From positions 2,075,501 through 2,139,500 of the forward strand of contig NZ_CP023317.1 of NCBI RefSeq assembly GCF_009497655.1: a stretch of DNA of 64,000 nucleotides, in the 5' to 3' direction. The notes beneath the pieces are model-generated. The model was not told the DNA's origin. It ran no database searches and was given only the letters and a program-made list of their open reading frames with translations. Both the position numbers and the translations under genes were made by a program. Of this stretch, positions 60,205 to 64,000 are shown piece by piece (the first letter of the stretch is position 1; the number at the start of each line of letters is the position of its first letter). This stretch comes from Priestia megaterium. Its GTDB lineage: Bacteria; Bacillota; Bacilli; Bacillales; Bacillaceae_H.

Positions 60205-61674
60205 ATGAATATGTTTACAGATGACAGCGTAATGCTACACACCGATTTATATCAAATTAATATGGGAGAAACGTATTGGGAAGATAACATTCATCAAAAG
60301 AAGGCTGTTTTTGAAGTTTTTTTCCGCAAACTTCCTTTTGGGAATGGGTATGCTGTTTTTGCTGGATTAGAAAGAATTATTGAATATATTAAAGCATTTA
60401 AATTTAGCGAATCTGATTTAACGTACTTGCACGAAGAATTAGGTTTTAAAGAAGATTATTTAGCTTACTTAAAAGACCTTACATTTACTGGGACAATTCG
60501 ATGTATGCGTGAAGGTGAGCTTGTGTTTCATAATGAACCAATTTTACGTGTAGAAGCACCGTTAATTGAAGCTCAGCTTGTAGAAACAGCGATTTTAAAT
60601 ATTGTGAATTACCAAACGCTGATTGCAACAAAAGCAGCCCGAATCAAACATGTAGTAGGAGACCAAGTGGCAATGGAGTTTGGAACGCGACGCGCTCAAG
60701 AAATGGATGCTGCTATTTGGGGAACAAGAGCAGCCTATATTGGCGGATTTGGTGCTACTTCTAACGTGCGTGCAGGAAAGAAATTTGGAATTCCAGTTGC
60801 AGGAACGCATGCCCATGCAATGGTGCAAGCTTATAAAGACGAATATATTGCATTTCATAAATACGCTCGTCGCCATAAAAACTGTGTGTTTCTAGTTGAT
60901 ACGTACGATACGTTAAAATCAGGAGTTCCCAATGCGATTAAAGTAGCAAAAGAATTAGGAGACAAAATTAATTTTACGGCGATTCGTTTAGACAGCGGCG
61001 ATTTAACTTATTTGTCTAAAAAAGCTCGTCAAATGTTGGATGAAGCAGGGTTTACAGAGACAAAAATTGTTGCTTCCAACGATTTAGATGAAGATACGAT
61101 TATGCATTTAAAGTCGCAAGGTGCACAGATAGACATGTGGGGAATTGGTACGAAGCTCATTACTGCATATGATCAGCCGGCGCTTGGAGCAGTGTATAAA
61201 CTCGTCTCTATTGAAGGAGAAAATGGCGAGATGATGGATACGATTAAAATTAGTGCGAATCCTGAAAAAGTCAGTACACCAGGGTTAAAGCGCGTATATC
61301 GTATTATTAATAATTTGAATGGGAAATCTGAAGGGGATTATATTACGATGGAAGACGAAGACCCTCAAAGCGAAGAGCGTTTAAAAATGTTCCATCCTGT
61401 TCATACGTTTATCAGTAAATTCGTCACAAATTTTGAGGCAAAAGAACTTCATCATGATATCTTTGTAAACGGAAAGCTTGTGTATGAAACAGAAGAACTT
61501 CAGGAAATTCAGCAGTACGTAAAAGATAATTTAGAGCTGCTTTGGGATGAATATAAGCGCACGCGCAATCCAGAAGAATATCCAGTAGATTTAAGCGAAA
61601 AGTGTTGGGAAAATAAAACGCGTCAAATTGCGTACGTAAAACAAAAAGTAGCGGAAGCCCTAAATAAAAAATAG
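60205..61674 (+). CDS. pncB: Nicotinate phosphoribosyltransferase
   Basis: Forms nicotinate mononucleotide from nicotinate and PRPP with ATP hydrolysis. A 489-residue protein of the long Bacillus type. Key regions are HTDLYQINMGETYWEDNIHQ, FGTRRAQEMDAAIWGTRAAY, the active-site His in VAGTHAHAMVQAYKDE, FLVDTYDTLKSG, and IRLDSGDLTYLSKKARQMLD, in which the phosphoribosyl site lies. GGAGGAAATCA precedes ATG. It is the second gene of the NrtR-controlled salvage operon; a nadD-type gene begins 15 bases later. Confidence 0.96.
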   Translation: MNMFTDDSVMLHTDLYQINMGETYWEDNIHQKKAVFEVFFRKLPFGNGYAVFAGLERIIEYIKAFKFSESDLTYLHEELGFKEDYLAYLKDLTFTGTIRCMREGELVFHNEPILRVEAPLIEAQLVETAILNIVNYQTLIATKAARIKHVVGDQVAMEFGTRRAQEMDAAIWGTRAAYIGGFGATSNVRAGKKFGIPVAGTHAHAMVQAYKDEYIAFHKYARRHKNCVFLVDTYDTLKSGVPNAIKVAKELGDKINFTAIRLDSGDLTYLSKKARQMLDEAGFTETKIVASNDLDEDTIMHLKSQGAQIDMWGIGTKLITAYDQPALGAVYKLVSIEGENGEMMDTIKISANPEKVSTPGLKRVYRIINNLNGKSEGDYITMEDEDPQSEERLKMFHPVHTFISKFVTNFEAKELHHDIFVNGKLVYETEELQEIQQYVKDNLELLWDEYKRTRNPEEYPVDLSEKCWENKTRQIAYVKQKVAEALNKK

Positions 61675-61689
61675 TAGGGAGCTGGAGAC

Positions 61690-62370
61690 ATGTCAGATAC
61701 GCTTGCTTATTTTCAACAGCTAAACCCTGATAAGAAAATAGATACGCTTTTAGAAAAAGGAGCGAAAATTGGGATTTATGGTTCATCTTTTGATCCGGTT
61801 ACCAACGTTCATCTTTGGACGGCATCAACGGTTGCGCATCGAAAGAAGTTAGATGCTATTATCTTCTTGCCTTCATCGCACAAACGGACAGATAAAAAGC
61901 TCCAAACGTCCGATGAACACCGTGTAAATATGGTTAGCTTAGCGATTAAAGACAACCCGAAATTTTTGCTCGATACGTATGAGCTAGACGTATTGCCCGG
62001 CTATCATTACACATACTACACTATGGAGCACTTTAAAAAATTGCTCCCACACGCTGACTTATTTTTTATTATGGGAGCCGACTTACTGCAAGATATTGGT
62101 GAGGGCAAGTGGAAGAAAGCAGATGAACTTATTAGTGAAAACCAGTTTATCATCATGGCAAGAGAGGGAATAGACATGTTGAAAGCTATTAGTCATTCTC
62201 CTTTGCTTCGAAATTATGACGACGGCCGGTTTCAGCTTCTTGATAAGGGGCTTGCAATGGAAATCAGCTCTACTTATATTCGTCAAGAATTTGCCAGGGG
62301 CGGAGAACCACGATATTTAATGCCTGATCTCTGTTATTTTTATAGTAAAGAACATGGTTTGTATCAGTAA
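61690..62370 (+). CDS. nadD: Nicotinate-nucleotide adenylyltransferase-like protein with altered HxGH motif
   Basis: A 226-residue nucleotidyltransferase. Position in the operon between pncB and nad[21 protein letters not shown] (residues 27-46), [20 protein letters not shown] and [17 protein letters not shown] (the ISSTxIR motif) identify a NadD relative. In canonical NadD the first motif is GxFDPxHxGH; here the first His is Thr and Gly is Val (TNVH), which may alter ATP handling. An N-terminal extension of about 25 residues is also unusual. Context supports conversion of NaMN to NaAD. A housekeeping NadD probably exists elsewhere. Confidence 0.82.
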   Translation: MSDTLAYFQQLNPDKKIDTLLEKGAKIGIYGSSFDPVTNVHLWTASTVAHRKKLDAIIFLPSSHKRTDKKLQTSDEHRVNMVSLAIKDNPKFLLDTYELDVLPGYHYTYYTMEHFKKLLPHADLFFIMGADLLQDIGEGKWKKADELISENQFIIMAREGIDMLKAISHSPLLRNYDDGRFQLLDKGLAMEISSTYIRQEFARGGEPRYLMPDLCYFYSKEHGLYQ

Positions 62371-62404
62371 GAAATCTACATATAATGGAAGGAGAGCATG
62401 TATC

Positions 62405-63226
62405 ATGTCAGACATGCAAGAAAAAATAAGAAAAGAGCTACATGTGAAATCTGAAATTGATCCAGCACAAGAAATTCGTGCCCGCGTTGATTTTTTGAAA
62501 AACTACCTAAAGTCAGCAAATGCAAAAGGCTTTGTATTAGGTATAAGCGGAGGGCAGGACTCTAGTTTAGCTGGACGATTAGCGCAGATTGCTGTAGACG
62601 AATTGCGAAAAGAAGAATATGAAGCAAAATTTGTAGCCGTTCGCTTGCCTCATGGCACGCAGCATGATGAAGCGGATGCGAAGGCGTCACTAGAATTTAT
62701 TAAACCTAATGAAACATATACATTTAATATTAAAAACACGGTGGAAGCATTTGAAAGTTCGTTTACAGGTTCTACAGATATAGCACTGTCTGATTTTCAT
62801 AAAGGAAATGTCAAAGCACGTACGCGTATGATTGTACAGTATGCAATCGGAGGAGAAAACGGCCTTTTAGTTATCGGAACCGATCATGCAGCAGAAGCAG
62901 TAACAGGCTTTTTTACAAAATACGGAGATGGCGGAGCAGACGTGCTGCCTCTAACGGGATTAACAAAACGTCAAGGAAAAGCATTGCTAAAAGAATTAGG
63001 TGCAGATAAACGATTGTACGAAAAAGTACCAACCGCTGACTTATTAGATAATAGTCCTGGTCAATCTGATGAAACGGAACTAGGAATTTCTTATGATGAA
63101 CTAGACGATTATTTGGAAGGAAAAGAAGTATCACAAGAAGCCGTTGAAAAAATTGAACAGCGCTATCGTATTACTGAACATAAGCGTCAGTTACCGGCTA
63201 GCATGTTTGATGAATGGTGGAAATGA
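62405..63226 (+). CDS. nadE: Ammonia-dependent NAD+ synthetase
   Basis: Amidates deamido-NAD to NAD using ATP and ammonia. A 273-residue synthetase without a glutaminase domain, the same size as B. subtilis NadE (272). The PP-loop is [20 protein letters not shown] (about residue 43), followed by [49 protein letters not shown] and [29 protein letters not shown] precedes ATG. It is the last gene of the salvage operon, ending at a terminator. Confidence 0.97.
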   Translation: MSDMQEKIRKELHVKSEIDPAQEIRARVDFLKNYLKSANAKGFVLGISGGQDSSLAGRLAQIAVDELRKEEYEAKFVAVRLPHGTQHDEADAKASLEFIKPNETYTFNIKNTVEAFESSFTGSTDIALSDFHKGNVKARTRMIVQYAIGGENGLLVIGTDHAAEAVTGFFTKYGDGGADVLPLTGLTKRQGKALLKELGADKRLYEKVPTADLLDNSPGQSDETELGISYDELDDYLEGKEVSQEAVEKIEQRYRITEHKRQLPASMFDEWWK

Positions 63227-63231
63227 GAGAA

Positions 63232-63270
63232 ATGCCCATATTAGGTATATCTAATATGGGCATTATTTTG
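63232..63270 (+). terminator. Rho-independent terminator of the NAD operon
   Basis: Stem AATGCCCATATTAG / CTAATATGGGCATT with a short T-rich tail, just after nadE. Confidence 0.85.
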
Positions 63271-63342
63271 ACTGATTTCTTTCATAAAACAAAAAAGTGG
63301 CGGAAAAAGTGTAATTTAACAAATTGTTTTCTCATACACACT

Positions 63343-63370
63343 TTGTTATTCTTACGCACTTTGGTATAAT
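63343..63370 (+). promoter_or_regulatory. SigA promoter of the S1-domain protein gene
   Basis: TTGTTA (63343-63348), 16 bases, TATAAT (63365-63370), 37 bases upstream of the start codon. Confidence 0.7.
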
Positions 63371-63407
63371 GAAGTGCTTTTAATATTATTGAGGAGGAAC
63401 ATTTTTT

Positions 63408-63845
63408 ATGGCAGTTGAAGTAGGTAGCAAGGTACAAGGTAAAGTAACAGGTATTACTAATTTTGGAGCATTTGTAGAATTACCTGGAGGTCAAACTGGG
63501 CTTGTACATATTAGTGAGGTAGCTGACAGCTATGTAAAAGACATTAATGACCATCTTAAAGTTGGTCAAGAAATTGAAGTGAAAGTCGTTAATGAGAAAG
63601 ACGGAAAAATTGGATTATCGATTAAAAAAGCGATAGATAAACCGGAAAGACCCTCATCTTCTTATTCACAACGCCCGCCACGTCAGGCAAGAAATAATGA
63701 TAATCGTTCTAAAAGCAACTTCCAACCAAAGGAAAACTTCGAACAAAAAATGGCGCGTTTCTTAAAAGATAGTGAAGATAATTTATCTACACTAAAACGC
63801 AGCACTGAATCAAAACGAGGTGGCAGAGGCGGAAGACGCGGATAA
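63408..63845 (+). CDS. S1-domain RNA-binding protein (YabR-like, general stress protein 13 type)
   Basis: A 145-residue protein. Residues 5-75 are an S1 domain: GSKVQGKVTGITNFGAFVEL, GLVHISEVADSYVKDINDHL and KDGKIGLSIKKA. The tail is low-complexity and basic with SSSYSQRPPRQARNN, then a conserved FEQKMARFLKDSEDNLSTLK and the RGGRGGRR end. The tail matches YabR better than YugI. S1 proteins of this type bind RNA or ribosomes. It is not beside divIC or spoIIE as yabR is in B. subtilis, so it may be a paralogue or a rearranged copy. GAGGAGG precedes ATG. Confidence 0.88.
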   Translation: MAVEVGSKVQGKVTGITNFGAFVELPGGQTGLVHISEVADSYVKDINDHLKVGQEIEVKVVNEKDGKIGLSIKKAIDKPERPSSSYSQRPPRQARNNDNRSKSNFQPKENFEQKMARFLKDSEDNLSTLKRSTESKRGGRGGRRG

Positions 63846-63888
63846 ATCCCTTCCACTCTAACTACTTTATTATATAGTTGAAGCAAGC

Positions 63889-63926
63889 CAGTAAAAATTG
63901 GCTTGCTTCTTTTTTGTGATAGCTTA
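63889..63926 (+). terminator. Rho-independent terminator
   Basis: Stem AAGCAAGCCA / TGGCTTGCTT with T run, after the S1-domain gene. Nothing could be identified in the last 74 bases of the window. Confidence 0.9.
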
Positions 63927-64000
63927 AGTACATACGCTAGAAGAGTAAAGAGAAGGTTAAGCACTTACTTAGTTGTAAAGTAGATGCCAATCGTGACAAG

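Overview
The window is Firmicute chromosome of the Bacillus type: low GC, strong AAGGAGG-like ribosome binding sites, many GTG/TTG starts, and rho-independent terminators after most units. The 1034-residue GH2 beta-galactosidase diverging from an AraC regulator (the bgaM/bgaR arrangement), the sqhC terpene cyclase, SinI/SinR, FosB, and the YojN/YojO-, YkvS- and YabR-like proteins point to Priestia (Bacillus) megaterium or a very close relative. This assignment is from recognition; no search was run. I saw no rRNA, tRNA, CRISPR array, prophage or intact insertion sequence.

Layout. 0-6.5 kb: end of a short-chain dehydrogenase, an ArsR regulator and an aldehyde dehydrogenase; TenA under a minus-strand TPP riboswitch; TspO-like and small proteins; an NSS symporter; a LysM-SleB wall hydrolase. 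6.6-11.6 kb: a LacI regulator and a four-gene sugar-catabolic operon (ThuA, two Gfo/Idh/MocA oxidoreductases, an IolE-like isomerase) with matching palindromic operators. 11.7-17.7 kb: DNA glycosylase, a divergent MurE paralogue, a lipoprotein, a GNAT, a possible structured RNA, and a TetR/MFS efflux pair sharing an operator. 17.8-23.3 kb: TPP riboswitch with thiM-thiE, a PPOX-fold stress protein, a probable 6S RNA, a membrane protein, an XRE regulator, and an ECF sigma/anti-sigma operon with its own ECF-type promoter. 23.6-34 kb: a SigB-type promoter with a DUF2187 protein, a MoxR/VWA pair, an EamA transporter, bgaM/bgaR, an M50-like membrane protein, and a GNAT-ABC ATPase pair.

34.3-45 kb: sqhC, a C45-type NTN hydrolase, the fused NAD(P)H-hydrate repair enzyme, a TSUP exporter with a divergent TrmB-type regulator, an azoreductase and an SDR. 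Three copies of a 270-350 bp intergenic repeat lie here; their closing stem shows compensatory base changes. 45-53.6 kb: a methyltransferase with a two-component system, a MocR/LysE divergent pair, fosB, small membrane proteins, a lipoprotein, a decayed MFS gene, and a two-gene small-protein unit that may start at AUU. 53.7-58.6 kb: DinB, a regulator fusing a degenerate alpha/beta-hydrolase to a SARP/BTAD-type activator, sinI-sinR, and an FAD monooxygenase. 58.7-63.9 kb: an NrtR-controlled NAD salvage cluster (pncA, pncB, nadD-like, nadE) with two identical-format operators, then an S1-domain protein.

Several units pair a regulator with a visible DNA site: LacI, TetR, TrmB-type, NrtR, and the ECF sigma factor. 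Cofactor metabolism (thiamine salvage, NAD salvage, NAD(P)HX repair) recurs across the window. The least explained items are the repeat family, the hydrolase-BTAD regulator next to sinIR, the MurE paralogue with changed substrate motifs, and the apparent AUU starts.
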